Shown here: positions 1 to 7,970 of the stretch, one piece after another
Numbering within the stretch: position 1 is the first letter of the stretch
How the letters are laid out: each line of letters starts with the position of its first letter
Source of the DNA: M3007 sp038327555
GTDB taxonomy: Bacteria; Bacteroidota; Bacteroidia; Chitinophagales; Saprospiraceae
Reading direction: 5' to 3'
Assembly: GCA_038327555.1 (NCBI GenBank)
Contig: JBBQLD010000127.1
Span: forward strand, 1-10,472
Length of the DNA stretch: 10,472 nucleotides
The notes under the pieces: generated by a model
Database searches by the model: none
The model's input: only the letters and a program-made list of their open reading frames with translations
What the model was told of the DNA's origin: nothing
Program-made: the position numbers and the translations under genes

Positions 1-1304
1 GACACGACGAGACCGAAGACCTGATCTTCCTCCCACAAGCCGTGGTAGAACCCGCTGATACCTACCAAATTAGCCGAATTATGCAGCTTTGCTCGCGGGA
101 ACGAATCCCCGTCACCGTACGTGGGGGAGGCTCCGGGCTGGCGGGCGGGGCTTTGCCGACCCATGGCGGATTGGTGATTTCGATGAAACGTTTTGACAAG
201 ATTTTAAAGATTGACGAGCGCAATTTCCAGGTCACCGTTGAACCAGGGGTGGTTACCGAAACCCTGCAAAACACCTTACGAGCACAAGGTTTGTTTTATC
301 CCCCCGATCCGTCCAGCCGCGGCTGGAGTTTTATTGGCGGGAATGTGAGCACCAACGCCGGCGGCCCAAAAGCCGTAAAATATGGGGTGGTAAAAGACCA
401 CGTGCTCAACCTGGAAGTGGTGCTCCCCAGTGGCGAAATCATCTGGACAGGCGCGAATACCCTAAAAAATTCCACAGGCTACAACCTTACTCATCTGATT
501 GTGGGCAGCGAAGGCACTTTGGGCATTGTGACCAAAATTGTGCTAAAACTCCAGCCCTACCCTACCCAAAATCTGCTCATGCTTGTGCCTTTTCGCTCGG
601 CAGAAAGTGCTTGCGCGGCTGTGGCGGCTATCTTTCAGGCGGGTGTAACCCCCAGCGGCCTCGAATTCATGGAGCGCAATGCCATTGACTGGGCCGTGCG
701 CTATGTGGGCGAAACCCCTGTGCCCATCCAGGAGGAAGACGCGGCGCACCTGCTCATTGAGCTGGATGGTTTTCACATGGACAGCCTTCTGGCCGATTGT
801 GAGACGATTACCGGTGTTTTGGACCGCTTCGACTGTGGAGAAATTTTTTTCGCTGACGATGATGCCACCAAAACTGCGCTGTGGAAACTCCGCCGCAATG
901 TGGCCCATGCCGTAAAAAGCACCTCAATTTACAAGGAAGAAGACACCGTTGTACCGCGCGCAGCATTGCCTAATTTGCTCAAAAAAGTAAAAGAAGTAGG
1001 CGCGCGCTATGGTTTTGAGTCGGTCTGCTATGGTCATGCGGGCGATGGCAATCTACACGTCAACATCCTGCGCGGCGAGCTCTCCGAAACCGCCTGGAAT
1101 GAAGAACTGCCCAAGGGCATCCGCGAGATTTTCCAGTTTGTAAAAAGTGTGGGCGGGACCTTATCTGGCGAACATGGCATTGGCCTGGTGCAGCGGCCTT
1201 ATTTGGATATTGTGTTTTCAGCGGTGGAGTTGCGGCTGATGCGGGAGATTAAGCAGGTGTTTGATCCCTTGGGGATTCTGAATCCGGGGAAGGGGGTTGG
1301 GTGA
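1..1304 (+). CDS. GlcD-type FAD-linked oxidase (glycolate / D-lactate dehydrogenase family), 5' end cut by the window
   Basis: This is a flavoprotein of the FAD-linked oxidase (vanillyl-alcohol oxidase) superfamily, probably oxidising a 2-hydroxy acid such as glycolate or D-lactate to the 2-keto acid. The frame is open from base 3, reading HDETEDLIFLPQAVVEP, so the GTG at 42 is not the start and an estimated 30-60 N-terminal residues lie outside. Counting from the GTG codon, the FAD-binding loop RGGGSGLAGG is at about residues 27-36, and GGNVSTNAGG at 99-108 followed by NSTGYNL at 143-149 are typical FAD-domain segments. The C-terminal oxidase domain carries YGHAGDGNLHVN at 330-341 and SGEHGIG at 375-381, both family signatures, and the protein ends in the usual NPGK. 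No iron-sulphur cysteine clusters are present, so it resembles GlcD alone and not a GlcD-GlcF fusion. The substrate cannot be told from sequence. The next gene converges on it. Confidence 0.87.
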   Translation, partial: HDETEDLIFLPQAVVEPADTYQISRIMQLCSRERIPVTVRGGGSGLAGGALPTHGGLVISMKRFDKILKIDERNFQVTVEPGVVTETLQNTLRAQGLFYPPDPSSRGWSFIGGNVSTNAGGPKAVKYGVVKDHVLNLEVVLPSGEIIWTGANTLKNSTGYNLTHLIVGSEGTLGIVTKIVLKLQPYPTQNLLMLVPFRSAESACAAVAAIFQAGVTPSGLEFMERNAIDWAVRYVGETPVPIQEEDAAHLLIELDGFHMDSLLADCETITGVLDRFDCGEIFFADDDATKTALWKLRRNVAHAVKSTSIYKEEDTVVPRAALPNLLKKVKEVGARYGFESVCYGHAGDGNLHVNILRGELSETAWNEELPKGIREIFQFVKSVGGTLSGEHGIGLVQRPYLDIVFSAVELRLMREIKQVFDPLGILNPGKGVG

Positions 1305-1306
1305 AG

Positions 1307-1415
1307 GGATTGTAAATGATCTGTGTTGCTTGCATCCGTGTCATCTGTGTTCCAATACGTGGGGCGCAATGGAACACAGATGACACAGATGCAAGCAACA
1401 TAGATTTTACAACCC
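1307..1415. repeat. Long imperfect inverted repeat (hairpin) between convergent genes
   Basis: The left arm, about 1307-1354, and the right arm, about 1370-1415, are reverse complements. The inner 34 bases (1321-1354 against 1370-1403) differ at only two positions, and the outer part continues with a two-base gap. The loop is about 15 bases (1355-1369). Each arm contains a near-tandem 9-mer, ACACAGATG on one strand. The element sits 3 bases after the stop of the oxidase gene and about 20 bases beyond the stop of the converging secreted-protein gene. It could therefore act as a bidirectional transcription barrier, although neither side has a convincing T-run. Its length and internal repetition fit a dispersed extragenic palindrome better than a simple terminator. 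That reading is inference, because only one copy is visible here. Confidence 0.8.
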
Positions 1416-1435
1416 AGTTTACCCGCCCAATAAAA

Positions 1436-3187
1436 TCAATACCGAACAATTTTCCCGGCTTTCACTACTTCTCCAGCCCAAACCCGCCACACATACACCC
1501 CCGCCTGCGGCATCACCCCAGCCGGAATTTCAAGCAGTGCTGGGCCAGCCGGCAATTGCATTTCGGTGTGAAACAGGCGTTTTCCCGAAAAATCAGCAAG
1601 TTCCAGCACCACGAACTCCCCCCGCAGCAATTGCAAAGGAAGCAAAGCACCCTCGTCTGTAGGATTGGGTTGTGGAACACCGATGAGGTGTTCGTTTTCA
1701 GGTTCCAGATCGAAGAAGCCGACGAGATTGCCGCAGTTGAGGTCACAGGTTTTGACGCCAATAAATTCTACGGTGATCGGCATTGTGCTTAGGTTCAGGG
1801 TTATGGTTTCAGGTATTGGCTGCGAGAGCGGGTTAGGCGTGGGAAACACGTAAGTTTTGTCTACAAACCGCCAGCTCAGAACGTTAGTTGGAAATCCCAA
1901 GATTAGTTTCCGGCATTCTGTAATATCTAAGGTATCAATCACATTGTCTCTGTTGGCATCTGCGGCCATCCACTGGTAGGGCGAATCAAAAAGGTCAATC
2001 CCGTCGATGTGTTTTTGGATCGTAATCAAGTCAAATTGAGAAACCCCTTCTAGCGGACTGTCTTCCTTCTCTGCCGAAACAATAAACCCATCCGCAATGG
2101 GAATAAGGCCTGGTATAGTGCTACAGCTATTGGCATCACTGAACCCAAACCAAAAGGGCGGAGTAAAAGGAGAGGTGCCACCCAAAAAAAAGCTAGCCGC
2201 TTCAATACCTTCCCCACAAGCGGTTTTGGCACAGATAGTTATGGCGTGACTACCGTTACAATTCCCCAAATTATCTTGTACAAGGATATTTGTTTCACAG
2301 TAATCTGCATTACCCTCCGTATCAATGGCCCAAAGTTCCACGGATTGGGTATCAAGTTCGTCGCAATTAAAGGTCACGTTCGTGATTGGATTTCCAAATA
2401 CATCTACAGGAAATCCAATGCCCGTACCGGGCTTTCTTATTCCGATTTTAATTAGGGGTGAAGGGGATACATTGTCCTCCGCAAATTGCAAAAAGTCAGT
2501 CGCCCACAGCGTGATCATTTGCGTCGGCATAATATTCACGCTCAGGCCATTGAGACAAACAACCGTTGGTGGGTTGCAATCTTTGACTCGGAATGACTTT
2601 TCACAGGTTTTGATTTGGCCGGCCAAGTCGGTCACGATCCAGCGTACTTTATGGAAGCCATAAGCCAGTTCAGGAAGTTCAAAAACATTCGGCGCCGCGT
2701 CGTTTATCCATTGAAGGCTGATGTTTGAAGAATCGCCAACCGAGGTCGTTTTCAACATAAAACGCCATTTTTGATTGGCTGGCACCGGACGTTCGTCAAA
2801 ATTACGAGGCGTCCCTCCCGAATAATTCGGGTTGGCAGCATTGTTAAAATTCACCGTGCCGGCCGCCGGCGGGTTGTCGCTGTCTACCACTGTTTCAAAA
2901 AGCCCATTTCCATCGAGGTCGAGAAAAAGTAAGCATCGAACAGAAAGGCTGCTGCCGGGACAAGTGTCTTTGACCGCGATGTTCAGGTTGATTTTTGTTT
3001 CCGCCAGATCATGGCTTTGGTTTTGATTGTCCCACCAATACAATTCATTCCAATACTGTGGGTTGTTGTTTGACAAATCGCAGGCCTGCACCGCTTCATT
3101 GCAGTTGAGTAATTGCGGTACACATTGCGCCGCCATTTTAGAAAAACAAGGCGATAAAGCGAGCACCAAGAGTAAAAACTTGTTCAT
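1436..3187 (-). CDS. Secreted cysteine-rich protein with dockerin-like module and T9SS type A sorting domain (paralog B)
   Basis: This 583-residue protein is predicted to be exported by Sec and then secreted or surface-attached through the type IX system. Residues 1-21 form a signal peptide (MNKF, hydrophobic LLLVLALS, likely cleavage near AAQ). Residues 22-200 are a conserved module with many aspartates and cysteines. Residues about 205-310 form a second beta-rich module containing ELWAID and GNADYCET. A dockerin-like module spans about 375-432: its first calcium loop is degenerate, while the second, DANRDNVIDTLD at 410-421, has canonical EF-hand spacing. After a linker with VKTCDLNC at 478-485, the sorting domain occupies about 505-583, with PNPT at 507-510, GVYVWRV near 563-569 and the terminal GKIVRY. 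The start follows from the signal peptide. It lies 83 bases after the stop of its paralog on the same strand, with no good terminator between, so co-transcription is plausible. Its biological role is not recognisable. Confidence 0.85.
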   Translation of the reverse strand: MNKFLLLVLALSPCFSKMAAQCVPQLLNCNEAVQACDLSNNNPQYWNELYWWDNQNQSHDLAETKINLNIAVKDTCPGSSLSVRCLLFLDLDGNGLFETVVDSDNPPAAGTVNFNNAANPNYSGGTPRNFDERPVPANQKWRFMLKTTSVGDSSNISLQWINDAAPNVFELPELAYGFHKVRWIVTDLAGQIKTCEKSFRVKDCNPPTVVCLNGLSVNIMPTQMITLWATDFLQFAEDNVSPSPLIKIGIRKPGTGIGFPVDVFGNPITNVTFNCDELDTQSVELWAIDTEGNADYCETNILVQDNLGNCNGSHAITICAKTACGEGIEAASFFLGGTSPFTPPFWFGFSDANSCSTIPGLIPIADGFIVSAEKEDSPLEGVSQFDLITIQKHIDGIDLFDSPYQWMAADANRDNVIDTLDITECRKLILGFPTNVLSWRFVDKTYVFPTPNPLSQPIPETITLNLSTMPITVEFIGVKTCDLNCGNLVGFFDLEPENEHLIGVPQPNPTDEGALLPLQLLRGEFVVLELADFSGKRLFHTEMQLPAGPALLEIPAGVMPQAGVYVWRVWAGEVVKAGKIVRY

Positions 3188-3248
3188 AAGACTATAAAAT
3201 TTAGGGTAAAAAAAAGCTCCTTTTTAATACCAGATAGACCCTTTCCAC

Positions 3249-3270
3249 AGCTTAGCCAATGGCTTATGCT
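3249..3270. other. Short imperfect palindrome between the paralogs
   Basis: The palindrome centres on TTAGCCAATGGCTTA and lies directly after the stop codon of the upstream paralog on the minus strand. The stem is short (about 5-7 pairs with a bulge) and no T-run follows on the minus strand. It is therefore at most a weak terminator or an mRNA 3'-end structure. The rest of the 83-base gap (3188-3248) is AT-rich and I see no clear promoter in it. Confidence 0.35.
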
Positions 3271-5031
3271 TTACAAGCGCAGCATTTTCCCGGCCTTCAC
3301 CACTTCTCCAGCACGCAACCGCCAAACATAAACGCCTGCCTCAGGCATCGCCAACGGCGGAATTTCCAGCAAAGCAGCCCCTTCTGGCAAGTGTGTTTCG
3401 CTGCTGAAAAGCAGGCGCCCTGAGAAATCCATGACCTCCAAAAGCACCGTTTCTGTGCTGACCAATTGAAGCGGCAGCATGGCTCCTTCGCTAGTGGGGT
3501 TGGGTGTTGGGGTGCCGATTAGGTGTAGATGCTCCGGAGTTAAATCATAGAAATCAACCAGCTCCGTACAGTTAATATCACAAATTTTGACCCCTACGAA
3601 TTCCGGGGGTACCACGGGTAAATTGCTGGTATTCACTGTGATTGTTTCCGGAAATGGCGCTGAAAGTGGATTAGGCGAAGGGAAAACATAACTTTTATCC
3701 ACAAAACGCCAAGAGGTATTGTTTGGCAATACGGTATAAATGCCCAAGATCAATTTTTTGCACTCCAAGACGTCTAAGGAATCTACCTGATTATCGCGGT
3801 TTGCATCAGCGGCAATCCATGCATAGGGCGAACTAAAGGGCGTAATTCCATCAATAAATTGCTGTATCAACACCATATCGCCAGTAGTAACCCCATTGAG
3901 CGGGTTGCCATCATTTGAAGCTGAAATGGTCACATTGGTATTCAGCGGAATGACCTGAGTTAGTGTACCGCATGCCCCCAGGTCAAAATAACTGAAGGGA
4001 GGAAAAAACGGGGATTGCCAATCAAAGCGAAAGATCGTTTCGTCGGATACCTCCCCGCATGCATTTGTTGCACAGACTTGTAGGAAAAAAAGCGAATCTC
4101 CACAATACCCTAAATTATCTTGTATCAGGACAGAAGTTTCACAGTAATCCGCATTGCCCTGAACGTCAATGGCCCAAAGTTCTACTGCATGGTCTGCAAG
4201 TTCGTCGCAGGTAAAGGTCACGCTGGCCACCGAGATTCCGTTCGAATCAACTGGAAATCCTGTGCCAGTTCCACTTTTACGAATTCCTATTTTAATCAGA
4301 CCAGTAGGGGTCACATTGTCTTCAGTGTATTGCAGGAAATCGGAGGCCCATAGTTGAATCATCCCGGTAGTCATCACGTTGACGCTCAAGCTATTAAGAC
4401 AAATTACGGTGGGAGCCTTGCAGTCTTTAACCGTAAATAGCTTTTCACAGGTCTTTGTATTGCCTGCATTATCGGTCACGATCCAACGGACTTTATGGGT
4501 GCCATACGCGAGTTCGGGTTGTTCAAAAATAGTAGGGGCCGCATCATTCACCCATTGAAGACTAAAATTGGAAGAATCGCCTAAAACGGTGGTTTTTAGT
4601 GCAAAACGCCATTTTTGGTTCGCAGGCACAGCGCGTTCATCAAAAACTCGAGGCGTCCCCCCGATATAATTTGGATTATTTGCATTGTTAAAATTCACTG
4701 TGCCGGCAGCAGGCGGGTTGTCGCTGTCTACCACTGTTTCAAAAAGCCCATCTCCATCGAGGTCGAGAAAAAGTAAGCATCGAACGGAAAGGCTGCTGCC
4801 CGAACAAGTGTCTTTGACCGCCAAATTCAGATCGAGCTTTGTTTCTGCCAGATCATAGATTCCAATGCTGTTGTCCCACCAATACAATTCATTCCAATAC
4901 TGTGGGTTGTTGTTTGACAAATCGCATGCCTGCACCGCTTCATTGCAGTTGATCAATTGCGGTGCACATTGCGCCGCCATTTTAGAAAAACAAGGCGATA
5001 AGGCAAGAAATAGAAGTAAAAACTTTTTCAT
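3271..5031 (-). CDS. Secreted cysteine-rich protein with dockerin-like module and T9SS type A sorting domain (paralog A)
   Basis: This 586-residue protein has the same architecture as its downstream neighbour. It has a signal peptide (MKKFLLLFLALS, cleavage near AAQ), a conserved N-terminal module, a second beta-rich module with ELWAID and GNADYCET, a dockerin-like module at about 375-432 with an intact second loop DANRDNQVDSLD, the CDINC motif, and a C-terminal sorting domain with PNPT, GVYVWRL and the final GKMLRL. I chose the ATG at 5031. The frame stays open upstream to 5160, but those 43 residues would be encoded by the 7-bp repeat array and would bury the signal peptide. By hand count about 87% of the first 134 residues match the paralog, whereas the stretch before the dockerin is much more diverged. 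The gene has its own upstream region behind the terminator of the 745-residue gene. The function is probably a surface or adhesion role, which is inferred only from secretion and modules. Confidence 0.86.
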   Translation of the reverse strand: MKKFLLLFLALSPCFSKMAAQCAPQLINCNEAVQACDLSNNNPQYWNELYWWDNSIGIYDLAETKLDLNLAVKDTCSGSSLSVRCLLFLDLDGDGLFETVVDSDNPPAAGTVNFNNANNPNYIGGTPRVFDERAVPANQKWRFALKTTVLGDSSNFSLQWVNDAAPTIFEQPELAYGTHKVRWIVTDNAGNTKTCEKLFTVKDCKAPTVICLNSLSVNVMTTGMIQLWASDFLQYTEDNVTPTGLIKIGIRKSGTGTGFPVDSNGISVASVTFTCDELADHAVELWAIDVQGNADYCETSVLIQDNLGYCGDSLFFLQVCATNACGEVSDETIFRFDWQSPFFPPFSYFDLGACGTLTQVIPLNTNVTISASNDGNPLNGVTTGDMVLIQQFIDGITPFSSPYAWIAADANRDNQVDSLDVLECKKLILGIYTVLPNNTSWRFVDKSYVFPSPNPLSAPFPETITVNTSNLPVVPPEFVGVKICDINCTELVDFYDLTPEHLHLIGTPTPNPTSEGAMLPLQLVSTETVLLEVMDFSGRLLFSSETHLPEGAALLEIPPLAMPEAGVYVWRLRAGEVVKAGKMLRL

Positions 5032-5040
5032 GAGATTAGA

Positions 5041-5189
5041 AAGTTGAAAGTAACAAGTTGAAAGTTTCAAGTTAAAAGTTTCAAGTGGCAAGTTAAAAGT
5101 TAAAAGTTTCAAGTGAAGTGTTTCAAGCTGGCTACCCACTTGAAACTTGAAACTTGCCACTTGAAACTTGTTACTTTTAACTTGTTACT
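5041..5189. repeat. Degenerate heptanucleotide array (AAGTNNN) in two opposed arms
   Basis: From 5041 to 5131 the plus strand reads in exact 7-base units. Nearly all begin AAGT and end in one of a few triplets: TGA, AAC, TTC, TAA, GGC or GAA. There are 13 units, with unit 12 (GTGTTTC) and unit 13 (AAGCTGG) degenerate. After a 6-base spacer (5132-5137) the same heptamers continue on the opposite strand from 5138 to 5189, as ACTTGAA, ACTTGCC, ACTTGTT and similar (7 units). A perfect 19-base inverted match joins 5076-5094 to 5151-5169, so the whole array can fold as a large hairpin. It lies 10 bases upstream of the ATG at 5031, probably within the 5' untranslated region or promoter region of that gene. 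Heptanucleotide STRR repeats are known from cyanobacteria, so this may be an analogous family. Confidence 0.9.
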
Positions 5190-5275
5190 AAAATCGCGCT
5201 GCAAGTTATACGCCAATTACCTGAAATATTTAACCTATTTGAACTAAAATGTGTCGGGTTTGTACATCTTACAAA

Positions 5276-5324
5276 TAAAAACGCCGAAGCGCGGAGGGCT
5301 ATGTTGTCCCTTCGCGCTTCGGCG
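5276..5324 (-). terminator. Rho-independent terminator of the 745-residue gene
   Basis: A perfect 12-bp GC-rich stem pairs 5282-5293 with 5313-5324. It extends through a G-T pair to about 17 bp, with a 9-base loop at 5299-5307. On the minus strand the stem is followed by TTTTTATTT (5281 downwards), and it lies about 20 bases after the TAA of the 745-residue gene. This is a classical intrinsic terminator. It suggests that the two downstream paralogs are transcribed from their own promoter. The 5190-5275 stretch must then hold that promoter, but I could not identify a convincing TTG/TAnnTTTG pair in it. Confidence 0.85.
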
Positions 5325-5343
5325 GTAAAAAAGAATCACGTTC

Positions 5344-7581
5344 TTAAAGTCGCACCAAGCGTCCGCTTTGCACGACACTTCCGGCAAAAGCCCGCCAAAC
5401 ATACACTCCTGATTGGGGTAAAGCAGCCGCTGGAATCTCCAGGAAATGAGCACCCGGCTCCAAAGCCGAAGCGTTATGCCAAAGCACTTTTCCTGCCAGA
5501 TCACTAATTTCAAGCGAAACAATTTCTGGCGCATTCAAGCGCAGCGGCAATCTTGCTGAACCCGTGGTCGGGTTAGGTATGGGGGCAAACACCTGGGCAT
5601 TTCCGATTGCTGAATCGCTTGGCTTTTGGGAGAAATTCAGTTTTATAACGTGACTTACACCGGCCACGTCGTACGCTTCAGGCTGAATATTTTTCTCTTT
5701 TGACAAGCTGAAAACCTCAGAAATCCGCCGTGTTGAATGGGCTTTTACCCGTAAGCTCAATAAGGCATCCCCTGGCAGCACAGCCGTATGCAAAGCTTCT
5801 GACCAACTGAGGTTTAACACGCCAGGCTGTGGTTTTGCCCAGTTTGCAGTTTCCAGATTTAAAGCTCCACTGGACACAACATCCTCTATTTCAATAATTT
5901 CAGGGTCAAAATTTAAAGAAAACTGGAGGCCAGTCCATTCGCCGCCTTCGGTTGCGCGAAGCGGGATTTCAAGCGTTTGTCCAGCCTGTATTTGTTGGTC
6001 CGGCAAGGTTAACGAAGCGATATCGCCTCGGGATTCCGCCAGACCTTGCAGGGTGTCTGTATTTGAGGCAGTGCCGTTCACATCACCTATTTTCACCCCG
6101 TGAAAGGATAAATAGGGTGGAAAAGAACTTATGGCTTGCAAGGGCAGCGTGTATTCCGTCGGACAATTTCCAAAAAATGGACTGCCCCAGACGGTGCAAG
6201 TATCCACAAAGAAGCGCCAAGAAGGCGTACCATTAGGCAGTTTATCCACCAGGCCGAGAATTAATTTGCGAAACTCTACGATATCGAATGTTGTTACCGA
6301 GTTACTGCGATTAGCATCAGCCGCGGTAAGTTTCCAACCCTCATCAAAGGGCTCCACCGCAAGAATATGCTTGGAAATCAGAACCAAATCGAAGGTTGTC
6401 AAGCCATTACGCGGCAGGGTATCTTTAGAGGCCCGAAGGGTAAAGATATTGGCCGAAGGCATTGCCGACAATTCGGAGCAGCCAAATGTGCTGACCTCCA
6501 GTTGGCTCTTGTTGATCGGCTGATTAGGCGTACTCCAGCCTAGCGAAAAGGCCACATTACGAATCAGGCCATCATCTGCATAATTGTGTGCACAGATGGA
6601 GGGCAAGGTGGTAAAAGGGCAAAACCCGACAGTATCATACACGAGTACGGAGGCGGTACAATTTTGAATATTCCCTGCTTTATCCTTAGCCCAAAGTTCA
6701 ATAAACTGATTTTCAGTGTTTTGGCAATTAAACATCGCCGTATCCTGCGGGTTGCCCTGTGCGTTGTTCGGGAAGCCCATACCAGAACCAAGCCTCCGTA
6801 TACCCACCAACAATTGGCTGTCCGGGGTAATATTATCCGTAACCGATTGAAGCACCTGCGATAGGTGAAGCGAGACCATTTGCGTGGCATCCAAATACAC
6901 CGACACCACCGGCGCACAGTTTAACGTGGGTTTTTTACAGTCTCTGACCCTGAAGTTTCGGTCGCAATACCGCGGCACACCGTCTTGTACGCCAACCCAT
7001 TCGATTCGGTGGCGACCCTCGGGTAATAGCACTGGCACATAATTAAATGGTTCAGCAGCGGTATTGAAGCGTACCCAGCCAGTAGTCGTGTCACCAGAAT
7101 TAACGAGCTCCAAAGTGAATCGGTAGAGCATCGAGTCGGGTAACAATCGCCGATCGAATTGCACCGTATCACCCCCTGAAAAATTTGGATTGAAAGAATT
7201 GTTTGCCTGTACTTTCCCGGCAGGCGGTGGATCATTGCTACGGAGCACTGTTTCGAGCACTTCGTCATTATCTAAATCCAGGTAAAGGGTGTATGAAATG
7301 CTGGATAGTCCTCCGCCATTGCAACCTTTTAACTTGATATTCAGGTCAATAGGCCCTTCATGCAGATCATTGTCGCCAATCGTGGGACTGTAGGTAAACG
7401 GCGCATCGTTCCAAAGATATTGGTCGTTGGCACTTTCATCACAGAAATTGGGCGAACCCAACTGGCAATTTATGATGCTTGGACATTGTTGTGCAAGAAT
7501 TGGCGCGGAGGCGAGACTTAGCGTGAGCCACAAATAGGTACGCAAGCCTTTCCCCAAAGACAGGTGTAACGTTTTTCTCAT
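5344..7581 (-). CDS. Secreted protein with dockerin-like and cohesin-like domains and T9SS type A sorting domain
   Basis: This 745-residue protein is distantly related to the two paralogs downstream and shares their N-terminal plan. Residues 1-30 are a signal peptide (MRKTLHLSLGKG, hydrophobic stretch, cleavage near ILA-QQ). Modules at about 31-215 and 216-320 match those of the paralogs (LDLDND, RVRDC, ELWAKD). A dockerin-like module lies at about 386-445, with TTFDLVLISKHIL and a second loop DANRSNSVTTFD in which position 5 is Ser. GVKIGDVNG follows at 495-503. Residues about 520-648 look like a cohesin-type beta sandwich (GLQFSLNFDPEIIEIEDV, GVLNLSW, LPGDALLSLRVKA). The T9SS sorting domain is at about 664-745 (PNPTTG, GVYVWRA, final GRLVRL). 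It is probably a surface or secreted scaffold-like protein, but its partners are unknown. It has its own terminator at 5276-5324. The cohesin assignment rests on pattern only. Confidence 0.86.
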   Translation of the reverse strand: MRKTLHLSLGKGLRTYLWLTLSLASAPILAQQCPSIINCQLGSPNFCDESANDQYLWNDAPFTYSPTIGDNDLHEGPIDLNIKLKGCNGGGLSSISYTLYLDLDNDEVLETVLRSNDPPPAGKVQANNSFNPNFSGGDTVQFDRRLLPDSMLYRFTLELVNSGDTTTGWVRFNTAAEPFNYVPVLLPEGRHRIEWVGVQDGVPRYCDRNFRVRDCKKPTLNCAPVVSVYLDATQMVSLHLSQVLQSVTDNITPDSQLLVGIRRLGSGMGFPNNAQGNPQDTAMFNCQNTENQFIELWAKDKAGNIQNCTASVLVYDTVGFCPFTTLPSICAHNYADDGLIRNVAFSLGWSTPNQPINKSQLEVSTFGCSELSAMPSANIFTLRASKDTLPRNGLTTFDLVLISKHILAVEPFDEGWKLTAADANRSNSVTTFDIVEFRKLILGLVDKLPNGTPSWRFFVDTCTVWGSPFFGNCPTEYTLPLQAISSFPPYLSFHGVKIGDVNGTASNTDTLQGLAESRGDIASLTLPDQQIQAGQTLEIPLRATEGGEWTGLQFSLNFDPEIIEIEDVVSSGALNLETANWAKPQPGVLNLSWSEALHTAVLPGDALLSLRVKAHSTRRISEVFSLSKEKNIQPEAYDVAGVSHVIKLNFSQKPSDSAIGNAQVFAPIPNPTTGSARLPLRLNAPEIVSLEISDLAGKVLWHNASALEPGAHFLEIPAAALPQSGVYVWRAFAGSVVQSGRLVRL

Positions 7582-7944
7582 AATCGGTATGGTTAAAAAG
7601 CGCAGAAATTACAACTTGGTATTGTACACGTTCCTAAAAAGCAGATTTTTTAACCTGCAAAAGAACAACACCTTTGTATTTTCGGGCTGTAAAATATTTT
7701 TAATCGAGAAGACCGAATAATATTATTAACTATTTGACGGGTGTGCGACAAAAAATCGTGTGGCCGCCCATCCTTGCCATGATCGGTATGGCAGATGCTT
7801 GCCCTGTTTTATATAGGAGGAGTCGACGTACAACCTTAGTTGGGCCGACAAAAAAGTCCTAAAATACAGCGAAGTACGGCTCCCCGAAAAATGCATCAGC
7901 GTCAAATTTAGTGTGCTCTTTAAGTTTAACTGGATGAGTTTTCG
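7582..7944. other. Divergent intergenic region with no confident gene
   Basis: This 363-base stretch separates the minus-strand secreted-protein gene from the plus-strand nuclease gene, so it should carry the promoter for the former. I found no clear TAnnTTTG element on the minus strand. Small visible structures are the palindrome AATAATATTATT at 7716-7727 and the inverted pair TGCCAT/ATGGCA at 7775-7793. Short open stretches exist in several frames, but none has a recognisable product or a supported start. Confidence 0.5.
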
Positions 7945-7952
7945 TACTTTTG
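7945..7952 (+). promoter_or_regulatory. Candidate Bacteroidota -7 element of the Rpn-family gene
   Basis: TACTTTTG matches the Bacteroidota -7 consensus TAnnTTTG exactly. A matching -33 TTG at the usual distance is not obvious, so support is partial. It lies 18 bases before the ATG at 7971, which would give a short leader, and this favours 7971 over 8004 as the ancestral start of the reading frame. Confidence 0.45.
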
Positions 7953-7970
7953 TTACAAATTGTTTGCAAA

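Noticed and set aside
1316..1792. Plus-strand open frame of 158 codons.
   Set aside because: It starts in the hairpin and runs antisense to the C-terminal sorting domain of a clear gene; its product has no family features.
5032..5160. A 43-residue N-terminal extension of the 586-residue secreted protein.
   Set aside because: It is translated from the heptanucleotide array and would place the signal peptide inside the protein; the paralog starts exactly at the equivalent Met.
5041..5189. CRISPR-like array.
   Set aside because: Units are 7 bases with no separate spacers, and no cas gene is present.
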